Part shown: in pieces, positions 46,981 to 55,629 of the stretch
Layout of the letters: every line of letters starts with the position of its first letter
Position numbering within the stretch: position 1 is the first letter of the stretch
Source of the DNA: Haloferax larsenii JCM 13917
GTDB lineage: Archaea; Halobacteriota; Halobacteria; Halobacteriales; Haloferacaceae
Assembly: GCF_000336955.1 (NCBI RefSeq)
Contig: NZ_AOLI01000021.1
Coordinates: 61,576-125,575, forward strand
Reading direction: 5' to 3'
Length of the DNA stretch: 64,000 nucleotides
Translations under genes and position numbers: made by a program
Notes under the pieces: generated by a model
What the model was told of the DNA's origin: nothing
Database searches by the model: none
The model's input: only the letters and a program-made list of their open reading frames with translations

Positions 46981-47439
46981 TTAGTACAGCGAGTCGGCAG
47001 TTGCCGCACCGATGACGCTGAAGACTGCTCCGACACTCGTCGCTTTGAGCGTCACGGCGAGGACCGCGAGGTCGAGTCGCATCCCGCCCCACTCGAACAC
47101 CACCGTCCCCGTCACGTCCGAGAGGAACGTCCCCGGCGCGTCGAACGCGAGCGCGAGGATGAACACCGAGAGATACGAGACGCTGACGAGCGAGATGAAC
47201 CGGACCGGAATCCCGGCGACGTCGCGTTCTCTGTCGGGGTTGCGGTCGTCGGCTTTGTAGAGTGCGCCGTATCCGACCGCGAGAACGATAATGAAGGTGA
47301 GCACGCCCTGGAACACCGACATGCTGCGCGCGAGCACCCACACTTCTTCTGTCACCACGAACGGTCCGGCGAGGAGGAATCCGCCGACAATCTGCTGTGC
47401 AGTGTCTGCGAAGGCGAACCGGCGGCGCACTCCGACCAT
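46981..47439 (-). CDS. integral membrane protein, DUF2391-like
   Basis: A 152-residue protein with four predicted helices (for example 'FLLAGPFVVTEEVWVLA', 'GVLTFIIVLAVGYGALY', 'FISLVSVSYLSVFILALAF'). The N-terminus 'FADTAQQIVGGFLLAGPF' and the layout fit the DUF2391/TIGR02587 family of uncharacterised membrane proteins. It is divergent from the methyltransferase gene and isolated otherwise. Confidence 0.75.
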   Translation of the reverse strand: MVGVRRRFAFADTAQQIVGGFLLAGPFVVTEEVWVLARSMSVFQGVLTFIIVLAVGYGALYKADDRNPDRERDVAGIPVRFISLVSVSYLSVFILALAFDAPGTFLSDVTGTVVFEWGGMRLDLAVLAVTLKATSVGAVFSVIGAATADSLY

Positions 47440-47551
47440 ACAACGCGGTGGGGACGGCGGTAATTAAATCGCGCGCCAGGGTGGCTGTCTCGGTTTCGAA
47501 GACGGCGCGGCGCTCCGAACTGATTTTGTCCCCCGACTGTGAGTGGCCTGT

Positions 47552-48232
47552 ATGAGCGTACGCGACGAATTCGACGCGTGGGCGGCCGACGGCCGCGACA
47601 AGGGAATGGAGGACCGACACTGGCACACGGCGAAACACGCCCTCGCCCGGATGCCGGTCGAAGCAGGCGACACCGTCGTCGACCTCGGAACGGGAAGCGG
47701 CTACGCCCTCCGCGCACTGCACGACACGAAGGGTATCGGTCAGGGGTACGGTCTCGATGGCTCGCCCGAGATGATTTCGAACGCCCGCGAGTACACCGAC
47801 ACCGACGACATCGAGTTCGTCGTCGGCGACTTCGACGACCTGCCGTTCGACGACGACAGCGTCGACCACGTCTGGTCGATGGAGGCGTTCTACTACGCCC
47901 CGAACCCCGAACACACCCTCGAAGAGGTCGCGCGCATCCTCAAGCCCGGCGGCACGTTCTACTGCGCGGTCAACTACTACGAAGAGAACGTCCACTCACA
48001 CGAGTGGCAGGACAACATCTCCATCGAGATGACGCGCTGGACGCACGAGAAGTACCGCCAAGCGTTCCGCGACGCCGGTCTCTACGTCGCCGAGCAGGAC
48101 TCTATCGCCGACATGGACATCGAAATCCCGCCGGCGTCAGAGTTCCCGACCGACAGTTGGGAGACGCGCGAGGACATGGTCGAGCGCTACCGAACCTTCG
48201 GCACACTGCTGACTGTCGGCGTCGCGCCCTGA
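47552..48232 (+). CDS. class I SAM-dependent methyltransferase
   Basis: A 226-residue methyltransferase. SAM-binding motif I is 'DTVVDLGTGSGYALRAL', followed by the acidic residue in 'YGLDGSPEMISNAREY', 'FVVGDFDDLPFDDDSVDHVWSMEAFYY' (motifs II-III) and 'RILKPGGTFYCAVNYYEEN'. It resembles UbiE/sterol-type small-molecule methyltransferases. Substrate unknown. The ATG at 47552 (MSVRDEFDAW) fits the family start; an in-frame start three codons earlier is possible. Confidence 0.87.
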   Translation: MSVRDEFDAWAADGRDKGMEDRHWHTAKHALARMPVEAGDTVVDLGTGSGYALRALHDTKGIGQGYGLDGSPEMISNAREYTDTDDIEFVVGDFDDLPFDDDSVDHVWSMEAFYYAPNPEHTLEEVARILKPGGTFYCAVNYYEENVHSHEWQDNISIEMTRWTHEKYRQAFRDAGLYVAEQDSIADMDIEIPPASEFPTDSWETREDMVERYRTFGTLLTVGVAP

Positions 48233-48259
48233 ACGACTACGACCGCCACCTCCTCGGAC

Positions 48260-49471
48260 TCACTCCACGACGTGCGTGGCCTCGGGGTCGAATCCGACGA
48301 CGACGTCGTCGCCGAGTTCGAACGACTCGTCTTCGCTGTCCGGCACGGAAACGGTTAGCTCGCGGCCGCGCCAGTCGAGTCTGACGCGCGTGGTCGAACC
48401 CTGAAACTCCGAGTCGACGACGGTCCCGCGAATCTGATTCGCTTCGGCGTCGACGTGGAGATGTTCGGGCCTGACGCAGAACGTGAGCGAGTCACCGGCG
48501 TCGGCGTCGATGCCGCCGAGTACGAACTGGTGGCTATCGGTCTCGGTTCTTGGAGTTTCAGTCGCTTCCGCCGTCTCCGCGGCTTCCGCAGCCTCAGCCG
48601 TCTCCGCAGCCTCAGCCGCCTCCACAGCACCCGTCGCTTCCGACGCTTCCGCTCTTTCGACTGCAGCACCGACCCCCTCCGTTTCCGGTCGAGATTCGAC
48701 CTCGACGAGCGAAGCCTGTCGGTCGGTCAGCCCGCGTTTGACGACGCCGTCGAAGACGTTGTTCTCGCCGACGAACTCCGCGACGAACCGCGTTCGGGGT
48801 CGGCGGTACACGTCGCGGGGGACGCCGACCTGCTCGACGCGGCCGCGGTTGAGAACGGCCACGCGGTCCGAGACGGCGAGAGCTTCGGACTGGTCGTGGG
48901 TGACGTAGACCGTCGTCACACCGAGTTCCGACTGGATGCGCTTTACCTGCCGCCGGAGTCGCTCTCGTAGGCGGGCGTCGAGCGCCGACATTGGTTCGTC
49001 GAGAAGCAGCAGGTCCGGGCCGGGAGCGAGCGCGCGGGCGAGCGCGACGCGCTGTTGTTGCCCACCCGATAGGGAGTCCGGGTCGCGGTCTTCGAATCCC
49101 GAGAGGTCCACGAGGTCGAGGAGTTCCGAGACGCGCGCGTCTTTCGAGACGCCACCCGGAGGGTCCACGAACCGCAGGCCGTAGGCGACGTTCTCGCCGA
49201 CGCTCATGTGCGGAAACAGCGCGTAGTTCTGGAACACCACGCCGACGCCTCGCTCTTCGGGCGGGACGCCAACCATCGAGTCGCCGTCGAAGCGAACCGC
49301 ACCTTCTGTCGGTGATTCGAAGCCAGCGATACAGCGGAGCGTCGTCGTCTTGCCGCATCCCGAGGGACCGACGAGCGTGAAGAACTCGCCGTCTTTGACC
49401 GACAGCGACACGTCTTCGAGTGCGGTCGCGGTGCCGTAGCGTTTGGATACGCCGTCGAGTTCGAGTTTCAC
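48260..49471 (-). CDS. ABC importer ATP-binding protein, thiamine/iron type
   Basis: A 403-residue CUT1-like ATPase. Motifs: Walker A 'VGPSGCGKTTTLRCIAG', signature 'LSGGQQQRVALARALAP', Walker B 'LLLLDEPMSALDARLRE', switch His 'YVTHDQSEALA', and a C-terminal TOBE domain ('FCVRPEHLHVDAEANQI'). Unusually, about 65 residues of Ala/Glu/Thr repeats (AEAAETAEAAEAAETAEATE) are inserted before the TOBE part. The GTG at 49471 has ggagg 7 bp upstream. It should energise the permease and binding protein upstream. Confidence 0.88.
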   Translation of the reverse strand: MKLELDGVSKRYGTATALEDVSLSVKDGEFFTLVGPSGCGKTTTLRCIAGFESPTEGAVRFDGDSMVGVPPEERGVGVVFQNYALFPHMSVGENVAYGLRFVDPPGGVSKDARVSELLDLVDLSGFEDRDPDSLSGGQQQRVALARALAPGPDLLLLDEPMSALDARLRERLRRQVKRIQSELGVTTVYVTHDQSEALAVSDRVAVLNRGRVEQVGVPRDVYRRPRTRFVAEFVGENNVFDGVVKRGLTDRQASLVEVESRPETEGVGAAVERAEASEATGAVEAAEAAETAEAAEAAETAEATETPRTETDSHQFVLGGIDADAGDSLTFCVRPEHLHVDAEANQIRGTVVDSEFQGSTTRVRLDWRGRELTVSVPDSEDESFELGDDVVVGFDPEATHVVE

Positions 49472-49543
49472 AAGTCGGCCTCCGAGTTCACGGTGTGGAT
49501 TCTCTTGCGGGCGGTCATAATTCACCCCAACTCGGCGTGAGGG

Positions 49544-51259
49544 TCACAGTTCACCCCACCGCCCGCCGAAGCGGTCGACGACGAGGAAGCTCAGCGACGT
49601 GACGACGAGCAGCACACACCCCATCGCCGTCGCGGGGCCGAGTCGCCGACCCAGTAATCGCTCGACTGCGACGGGCATGGTGAAACTTCCCGACCCTTCC
49701 GCGAGGATGATGGTCGAGTCGAACTCGCCGATGCTGATGGCGACGGCGAAGGCCGCACCCGCGACGACGCCGGTCCAGACCAGCGGGAGTTCGATGTCGA
49801 GGAGGGCGCGGGTTCGCGTCGCGCCGAGGCTCCGCGCCGACTCCACGAGTCGCCCGTCGAGGCGCGAAAACAGCGGTGCGACGTTCCGGGTGACGAACGG
49901 GTACGCGCCGACGGCGTGAGCCGCGACGATGGCCAGCGCGCCCGTCACGCGGATTCGCGTGCCGAACACGTCGACGCCGAAGACGAGTCCCCGCAACAGG
50001 CCGAGGCCGACGACGATGCCCGAAACGGCGAATGGGGCCATCGCGAGGGCGTCGATGAGAGTCCGACCGCGGTATTGCCGGGTCGTCAAGACGGCCATCG
50101 TCACTCCCATCGGAACCGCCACGAGGAGCGTCCCGACGGCGAAGACGAGGGAGTTCCAGATAGCCGGAAGCGGCTTGACTTGGAAACTCGCGCCGGTCAC
50201 CTGTCGCTCGGCGAGGAAGGCGTAGTGCGTGAGGGTGAGACTGCCGTCGCCGCCGGTCACGCTGGCGAGCAGCATGCTGGCGATGGGAACGACGAAGACG
50301 AGGACGACGACCACGCTGTAGCCCGCGATACCGACGGTTTGGAGCGCGGACTTCGTCGTCCACGTGTCGGGAACGACCGACCGACGTGGAAGTGGGTTCG
50401 CGGTCCCCCCGGCGGCGCGCTGGGTTGCCTCGTACCGGAGATAGACTGCCGTCAGCGTGAGCGAGATAACCGTCTCGATGACCGCGAGGCTCGCTGCCTC
50501 GGCGTACGCGAGGTCGCGGACTTTCGCGAAGACGAACACCTCGATAGTGGCGAGTTGGAACCCGCCGAGCGCGAGGACGATTGGGAACGACGCGAAGGTG
50601 AAGATGAACGTCAGCGTCGCCCCGACGCCGATAGACGGGAGGAGTTGCGGGAGTACGACGTCGCGGAAGGCGCGGAAGGGGTTCGCTCCGAGCGAGCGCG
50701 CTGTCTCGACCGCGCGGGCATCGACGCTCTCCCACGCGGCGGTCACGATGCGGGCGACGAGTGGGGCGTTGTAGAAGGCGTGCGCGATGATGATGGCCTC
50801 CAGCGTGAACAGCAGTTCGACCGTCGGAAGGCCGAACAGCGAGAGCGCCCGGTTCAGCGTCCCGTTCCGCCCGAACGTCGCCACGAACCCGACCGCGACC
50901 ATGATAGAGGGCATGACGAACGGGAGGATGGTGAGCGAGCGGAGCGTCTCGCGGCCGTGGAACTCGAAGCGAGCGAACAACCACGCTGCTGGGAGACCGA
51001 GGGCGAGGCTGGCGAGTGTCGAGTAGAACGCCTGTTTCGCCGTGAACCAGATGATATCGACGAGGTAGAACTCGCTCGTCAGAATCGCTGTGATTGGTTC
51101 GAGCGTCAGTCTCCCATCGGCGAGGACGGCGTCGGCGAAGACGGTCGCGACGGGGTAGTAAAACAGGACGACGAGGATGACGGCAGTCGCCGCGGCGACG
51201 ACAGAGAGCAGTCGCTGTTCGAGGAGGCGGGCGACACGGCGACTGGCCGTGCGGACCAC
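49544..51259 (-). CDS. ABC importer permease with two fused transmembrane domains (ThiP-like)
   Basis: A 571-residue membrane protein of about twelve helices with two BPD_transp_1 domains. Each has an EAA-type loop: 'VETARSLGANPFRAFRDVVLPQLLPSI' and 'VESARSLGATRTRALLDIELPLVW', which dock onto the ATPase. Fused permeases of this kind serve thiamine (ThiP) or ferric iron (FbpB). The start is uncertain: GTG at 51259 begins 1 bp after the upstream stop, and GTG at 51304 would overlap the upstream gene by 44 bp. I prefer 51259. Confidence 0.87.
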   Translation of the reverse strand: MVRTASRRVARLLEQRLLSVVAAATAVILVVLFYYPVATVFADAVLADGRLTLEPITAILTSEFYLVDIIWFTAKQAFYSTLASLALGLPAAWLFARFEFHGRETLRSLTILPFVMPSIMVAVGFVATFGRNGTLNRALSLFGLPTVELLFTLEAIIIAHAFYNAPLVARIVTAAWESVDARAVETARSLGANPFRAFRDVVLPQLLPSIGVGATLTFIFTFASFPIVLALGGFQLATIEVFVFAKVRDLAYAEAASLAVIETVISLTLTAVYLRYEATQRAAGGTANPLPRRSVVPDTWTTKSALQTVGIAGYSVVVVLVFVVPIASMLLASVTGGDGSLTLTHYAFLAERQVTGASFQVKPLPAIWNSLVFAVGTLLVAVPMGVTMAVLTTRQYRGRTLIDALAMAPFAVSGIVVGLGLLRGLVFGVDVFGTRIRVTGALAIVAAHAVGAYPFVTRNVAPLFSRLDGRLVESARSLGATRTRALLDIELPLVWTGVVAGAAFAVAISIGEFDSTIILAEGSGSFTMPVAVERLLGRRLGPATAMGCVLLVVTSLSFLVVDRFGGRWGEL

Positions 51260-51260
51260 C

Positions 51261-52403
51261 TTACTTACTGGCGAATTCGCGGGCCCACGCGTCGGTCCAG
51301 CCACTCAAGTTGCCCTGGAGGCGGTCGTAGGAGAACGTGACGGCCTCCGGCGGTTCGTGGGCGTACTTGGCGAACTCTTCGGGGAGTTCGGCTGTCGTGG
51401 TCGCCGGGAACGCGACGTTGCGGACCGCGACTTCGGCCTGCACTTCGGGGCGGAGCATGAAGTCCATGAACTCCGAGGCGAGGTCCGGGTTGGCGGCGTC
51501 GGCGAAGGGTGCCATGCCCTCGGGGTTGGCGAAGCCCTGGTCGTTCAGGAAGCGAATCTGGTGTTTGGCCATGTTCGCGTCCGACTCGTTGGCGTACACC
51601 TGGTCGGTCGAGTACGACACGACCATCGGTGCCTCGCCGTTCGAGTAGGCGGTGTAGGAGTCAGACCAGTTGCCGAGGACGCGCACGTTGTTCTCCTTCA
51701 ACTTGGCCCAGTAGTCGAGGTAGCCGTCTTCGCCCTTCGCGTCGATGGTGTGGAGCAAGAACGCCAGCCCCGTCGCCGACGACGTGGGGTTCTGCGCGAG
51801 GAGCGCGCCTTCGTACTCGGGGTCGAGGAGACCGTCGAACGTCTTGGGTGCGGTGAACGTCCCGTCTTCGCTCTGCGTCTCGTCGTAGACGAGCGAGATG
51901 TACCCCGTGTCGTAGGGAACCGCGCGGCCGTCGGGGTCGAATTCGAGTTGTTCGTTCACGTCGCCGAGTCGGGAGAGTCCGTCGGCGGGGGCGAACAGCG
52001 CGTCGTCGAGTTTCTCGTCCACGCGGACGAGCATCTGCGCGTCGAGACCGACGTAGAGGTCGGCACCCGACTCCACGCCACGGAGGGAACGCTCGATGTA
52101 GTGGTTCACGCCCGCGTCCGGAGTCTGCCACTCCAGCGTCGCGTCGAACTCGGATTCGAACTGGTCTTTCAGCCACGGACCGGGACTCGTACTGGGCGCG
52201 TCGACGAACGACCCGTAGGTCCCGACGACGAGCGTCTGGTCTTCGCCGCCGACGGTCGTTCCAGTCGAACTCGTCGTCTCCGTCTGCGTCGAGCCACCCG
52301 ATTCAGTGGTCGTCTGTTCGGTTCCACTACCTCCAGTACATCCAGCGAGAAGTGCCGATACACCTGCTGCACCGGCAGATTTGATAAAGGTGCGTCGTCT
52401 CAT
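51261..52403 (-). CDS. ABC importer substrate-binding lipoprotein, thiamine-type (ThiB-like)
   Basis: A 380-residue extracellular binding protein. The N-terminus 'MRRRTFIKSAGAAGVSALLAGC' combines a Tat-type twin Arg with a lipobox (LAGC), so it is a Tat-exported lipoprotein. The mature part after a Thr/Gly/Ser linker reads 'LVVGTYGSFVDAPSTSPGPWLKDQFESEF', 'GADLYVGLDAQMLVRV' and 'YDTGYISLVYDE', similar to ThiB/thiamine-binding family patterns. Ferric-iron binding is an alternative. First gene of the three-gene importer unit. Confidence 0.86.
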   Translation of the reverse strand: MRRRTFIKSAGAAGVSALLAGCTGGSGTEQTTTESGGSTQTETTSSTGTTVGGEDQTLVVGTYGSFVDAPSTSPGPWLKDQFESEFDATLEWQTPDAGVNHYIERSLRGVESGADLYVGLDAQMLVRVDEKLDDALFAPADGLSRLGDVNEQLEFDPDGRAVPYDTGYISLVYDETQSEDGTFTAPKTFDGLLDPEYEGALLAQNPTSSATGLAFLLHTIDAKGEDGYLDYWAKLKENNVRVLGNWSDSYTAYSNGEAPMVVSYSTDQVYANESDANMAKHQIRFLNDQGFANPEGMAPFADAANPDLASEFMDFMLRPEVQAEVAVRNVAFPATTTAELPEEFAKYAHEPPEAVTFSYDRLQGNLSGWTDAWAREFASK

Positions 52404-52529
52404 TACTTGGTTGTTGCACTCTGTGATATTTAACGCCCGTGATGTCGGCCTCATTGAATATTAACACAAATTGTCACGTCTGTCGCGCGCGACGATACGG
52501 TTTAGCCGGTTGCGAGAGTAGTCACACGT

Positions 52530-53618
52530 GTGACTAATTCCCGTCCATACGTCCTCGGCGGTGTGCTCGCAGTGACCGCGATTGCGGCGGCAGTCATCCT
52601 CGTAGACGTACTCGCGACGGTGTTTTTCGCTATCACGGTCGCTTATCTTCTCGTCCCGCTGCGTCGCCGTCTCGAAACACTGGGAACGACTCGGTGGGTG
52701 TCGAGCGTCGTCGCAACGGTCGCCGCCGGAATCGGCGTCGTCGCCGTACTCTCGCCGCTCGTCCTCATCTTCTTGCTCCGGTTGGACGTGCTTCTCGAAC
52801 TCGCCTCTCTCGTTCCCGACACCATCTCGTTCGAGCTTTTCGGCGTGACGTTCGTGGAGACGGTCGAGGAGATTCGAACGGTCGTCTTCTCGGTACTGCG
52901 GTCGGTCGGACAGGCGGTTGCGACGGCCGCACCCGTCTTACTCATCAAACTCACGCTCGCCGGATTTCTAGTGTTCGCGTTGCTCCTCAGCGGCGACTCC
53001 GTCGGGAAAACGTTGCTCGCGCTCGTCCCCGAGGAGTACCGCTTTGCGGCCCACGCTCTCAACGCTCGCTGTCGCGAGACGCTCTTTGCAATCTACGTTT
53101 TACAGGCCGCGACTGCGTTCGGGACGTTTTTCATCGCGCTCGCGGTCTTCTGGGCGCTCGGCTACACCTACGTCATCACGCTCTCGACTGTCGCGGCAGT
53201 CCTCCAGTTTATCCCCATCGTCGGTCCTAGTTTCCTGCTCGCCGGGATGGCTATCTACCACCTCGCGGTCGGAGAAATCGTCGCTGCGGTTCTCATCGTC
53301 TTCGTCGGCGGGTTCGCCATCGCGTGGCTCCCCGACATTCTCATTCGCCCCCGACTCGCAAAGGAGACGGCCGACCTCCCCGGAAGTCTCTATTTCGTCG
53401 GGTTCGTCGGTGGATTGCTGAGCCTCGGCCCAATCGGCATCATCGCGGGGCCGCTCGTCGTCGCCCTGCTCGTCGAGTCGGTAGCCCTGCTCGGCGACGA
53501 ACTGAACGTCGAAGACGAGACTCCCCCGGCGACGTCGACGCCGACGCTCTCTGAGTTCTCAGCCTCTGCCGAGTCGTCCAGAGACTCGGCGACGGACTCC
53601 ACCGAGGTCGGAAACTGA
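52530..53618 (+). CDS. AI-2E (PerM) family membrane transporter
   Basis: A 362-residue protein of seven or eight helices with the UPF0118/AI-2E family landmarks: an N-terminal helix pair, 'VAYLLVPLRRRLETLG', and the C-terminal signature 'QFIPIVGPSFLLAGMAIYHL' with 'DILIRPRLAKETADLPGSLYFVGFVGGL'. Family members move small molecules or sodium/protons; the actual substrate is unclear. The start is GTG at 52530. The C-terminal tail is Ser/Glu rich and disordered. Divergent from the binding-protein gene. Confidence 0.86.
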   Translation: MTNSRPYVLGGVLAVTAIAAAVILVDVLATVFFAITVAYLLVPLRRRLETLGTTRWVSSVVATVAAGIGVVAVLSPLVLIFLLRLDVLLELASLVPDTISFELFGVTFVETVEEIRTVVFSVLRSVGQAVATAAPVLLIKLTLAGFLVFALLLSGDSVGKTLLALVPEEYRFAAHALNARCRETLFAIYVLQAATAFGTFFIALAVFWALGYTYVITLSTVAAVLQFIPIVGPSFLLAGMAIYHLAVGEIVAAVLIVFVGGFAIAWLPDILIRPRLAKETADLPGSLYFVGFVGGLLSLGPIGIIAGPLVVALLVESVALLGDELNVEDETPPATSTPTLSEFSASAESSRDSATDSTEVGN

Positions 53619-53663
53619 CGCGCAAAACGAACGCGACCACGCAACCGAACGCGATGCAGCGGG

Positions 53664-54440
53664 CTACTCTTCGACGATTCGGCCGTCGCGCGCCTCCCAC
53701 TCGGTGAGGCTTCCCTCGTAGAATTCGACGTGTTCGTAGCCGAGGTGCGAGAGGACGACGTAGGTGTGGCTGATTCGCCGTGCCGTGTTGCAGTAGAGGA
53801 CGATTCGCCGGTCGGGCGTGAGACCGGCGGCTTCGAGGATTGCGTCGAGTTCCTCGCGCGGCTTCAGTCCGCGCGTCTCGTCGTCGACGAGTTCGCGCCA
53901 GTCGAGGTTGACCGCACCGGGGAGGTGCCCTTCGTCGAACTCGTCGGGGTCGCGCGTGTCCACGATGACGACTTCGTCGTCGTCGAGTGCGGCCCCGACC
54001 GTCTCGAAATCGACTAGTGGTGATTCCTCGGGGTCGGTCACGTCGTAGGTCGCTTCCGGCAGGTCACTCGCCTCGCTCGTCGTCTCGTACTGCTGGTTCC
54101 ACGCACTGAAGTCACCGTCGAGCAGGTGCAGGTTCTCCGGGTCGTGACCGTAGAGAAGTGCGGTCACGAGAAACCGGGCCGCGAAGACGCCGTGCATGTC
54201 GTCGTAGGCGACGACGTCGTCGTCGGGCGAGACGCCCGCCGCAGAGAGCAGTTCCTCCCACACGTCGCGTCCCGGGAGCATCCCCACGTCGCCGTCGGCG
54301 CTCCGGAATTCGTCGAACGGAATCGACGCCGCACCGGGCAGGTGGCCGATACCGTCGAACTCCCACGCGTCTCGCACGTCCACAAGGCGAACGTCGCCCA
54401 GTCGGTCGGCGAGCCACGCCGCAGAGACTACGTCTGTCAT
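53664..54440 (-). CDS. tssB: thiosulfate sulfurtransferase, two rhodanese domains (TssB)
   Basis: A 258-residue protein with two rhodanese domains. The N-terminal one has Asp in place of the active-site Cys ('VVAYDDMHGVFAARFLVTALLYG') and is structural. The C-terminal one carries the catalytic Cys in 'RIVLYCNTARRISHTYVVLSHLGY'. Domain signatures 'LVDVRDAWEFDGIGHLPGA' and 'IVDTRDPDEFDEGHLPGAVNLDW' are clear. It transfers sulfane sulfur from thiosulfate to acceptors. Divergently paired with tssA across a 252-bp spacer. Confidence 0.88.
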   Translation of the reverse strand: MTDVVSAAWLADRLGDVRLVDVRDAWEFDGIGHLPGAASIPFDEFRSADGDVGMLPGRDVWEELLSAAGVSPDDDVVAYDDMHGVFAARFLVTALLYGHDPENLHLLDGDFSAWNQQYETTSEASDLPEATYDVTDPEESPLVDFETVGAALDDDEVVIVDTRDPDEFDEGHLPGAVNLDWRELVDDETRGLKPREELDAILEAAGLTPDRRIVLYCNTARRISHTYVVLSHLGYEHVEFYEGSLTEWEARDGRIVEE

Positions 54441-54445
54441 ACTGA

Positions 54446-54457
54446 CCCCTATTGGGG
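54446..54457. promoter_or_regulatory. small palindrome before tssB
   Basis: CCCC-TATT-GGGG lies 5 bp upstream of the tssB ATG, in its leader or at its transcription start. It could be an operator half; no other copy is seen in the spacer. Confidence 0.25.
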
Positions 54458-54692
54458 CCGTGGATTTAGGTGCGTGCCTCTTCGCACCCCTCGCCCCGTG
54501 TCCGGAATACCGGATGATGTTGCCGACGGTGTCGATTTACCCCCGAAAACCAGCTGTATCAGTCGGAATCGGCGCTGAAAACGGTCGGTACGGCCGCCTC
54601 ATAACGGCAATATTTTCCCCATCACCGGGGGTGAGGCCGTACGTGCCGTCGCTGTGAAAGTTATGGGGAAGGCTGTCGTACAGTGAAATGCG

Positions 54693-55553
54693 ATGTCAAA
54701 CTCCGATTACGCGAAGGACGTACTCGTCTCTGCGGACTGGGTGGAAGACCACCTCGACGACTTCCAGAGCGACGACCCGGCGTACCGACTCGTCGAAGTC
54801 GACGTGGACACCGAGGCGTACGACGAGAGTCACGCCCCCGGTGCCATCGGCTTCAACTGGGAGTCCCAACTGCAGGACCAGACGACGCGTGACGTGCTGA
54901 CGAAGGAGGACTTCGGCGACCTTCTCGGCTCGCACGGTATCGCCGAAGACTCCACGGTCGTTCTCTACGGCGACAACTCCAACTGGTTCGCCGCCTACAC
55001 CTATTGGCAGTTCAAGTACTACGGCCACGAGGACGTTCGTCTCATGAACGGTGGCCGCGACTACTGGCTCGACAACGACTACCCGACCACGGACGAAGTC
55101 CCGTCCTTCTCGGAGCAAGACTACACGGCGAAGGGTCCGTTCGAGGACATTCGTGCCTACCGCGACGACGTCGAAAAGGCGGTCGACAAGGGCCTGCCGC
55201 TCGTCGACGTTCGCTCGCCCGAAGAGTTCTCCGGCGAGATTCTCGCACCCCCGGGACTGCAGGAGACCGCCCAGCGCGGCGGCCACGTCCCCGGTGCAAG
55301 TAACATCTCGTGGGCCGCGACGGTCAACGCCGACGGCACCTTCAAGTCCGCCGACGAACTCCGCGAACTCTACGCCGACGAAGGCATCGAAGGCGACGAG
55401 TCCACCATCGCCTACTGCCGCATCGGCGAGCGCTCCTCTATCGCGTGGTTCGCGCTCCACGAACTGCTCGGCTACGACAACGTCACCAACTACGACGGCT
55501 CGTGGACGGAGTGGGGCAACCTCGTCGGTGCCCCGGTCGAGAAGGGTAACTGA
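54693..55553 (+). CDS. tssA: thiosulfate sulfurtransferase, two rhodanese domains (TssA)
   Basis: A 286-residue rhodanese. The inactive N-terminal domain reads 'VVLYGDNSNWFAAYTYWQFKYYG' and the active C-terminal loop 'TIAYCRIGERSSIAWFALHELLGY' holds the catalytic Cys followed by RIGERS, the loop type that selects thiosulfate. 'LVEVDVDTEAYDESHAPGAIGFNW' and 'LVDVRSPEEFSGEILAPPG' mark the domains. It and tssB are commonly neighbours in haloarchaea. A gaaagttatgg patch about 35 bp before the ATG is a plausible TATA box. Confidence 0.92.
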   Translation: MSNSDYAKDVLVSADWVEDHLDDFQSDDPAYRLVEVDVDTEAYDESHAPGAIGFNWESQLQDQTTRDVLTKEDFGDLLGSHGIAEDSTVVLYGDNSNWFAAYTYWQFKYYGHEDVRLMNGGRDYWLDNDYPTTDEVPSFSEQDYTAKGPFEDIRAYRDDVEKAVDKGLPLVDVRSPEEFSGEILAPPGLQETAQRGGHVPGASNISWAATVNADGTFKSADELRELYADEGIEGDESTIAYCRIGERSSIAWFALHELLGYDNVTNYDGSWTEWGNLVGAPVEKGN

Positions 55554-55619
55554 GCGCGACCCGCTTTCAGTTCGCTTCGAATTCGACTTCAGTTCGCGTC
55601 GAATCCGATTCTTCGATTC

Positions 55620-55624
55620 TTTTT
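55620..55624 (+). terminator. T-run downstream of tssA
   Basis: A run of five T (gattctttttctg) 66 bp after the tssA stop, just before the convergent permease stop. Confidence 0.4.
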
Positions 55625-55629
55625 CTGAC

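Noticed and set aside
48672..48694. Another ORB-like match inside the importer ATPase gene
   Set aside because: Only the GAAACGGAGGGGG part fits and the CCA half is missing; it lies in low-complexity codons, so I do not count it.
52404..52529. TPP riboswitch before the thiamine-type importer
   Set aside because: The conserved THI-element segments are absent from the 126-bp spacer on either strand.
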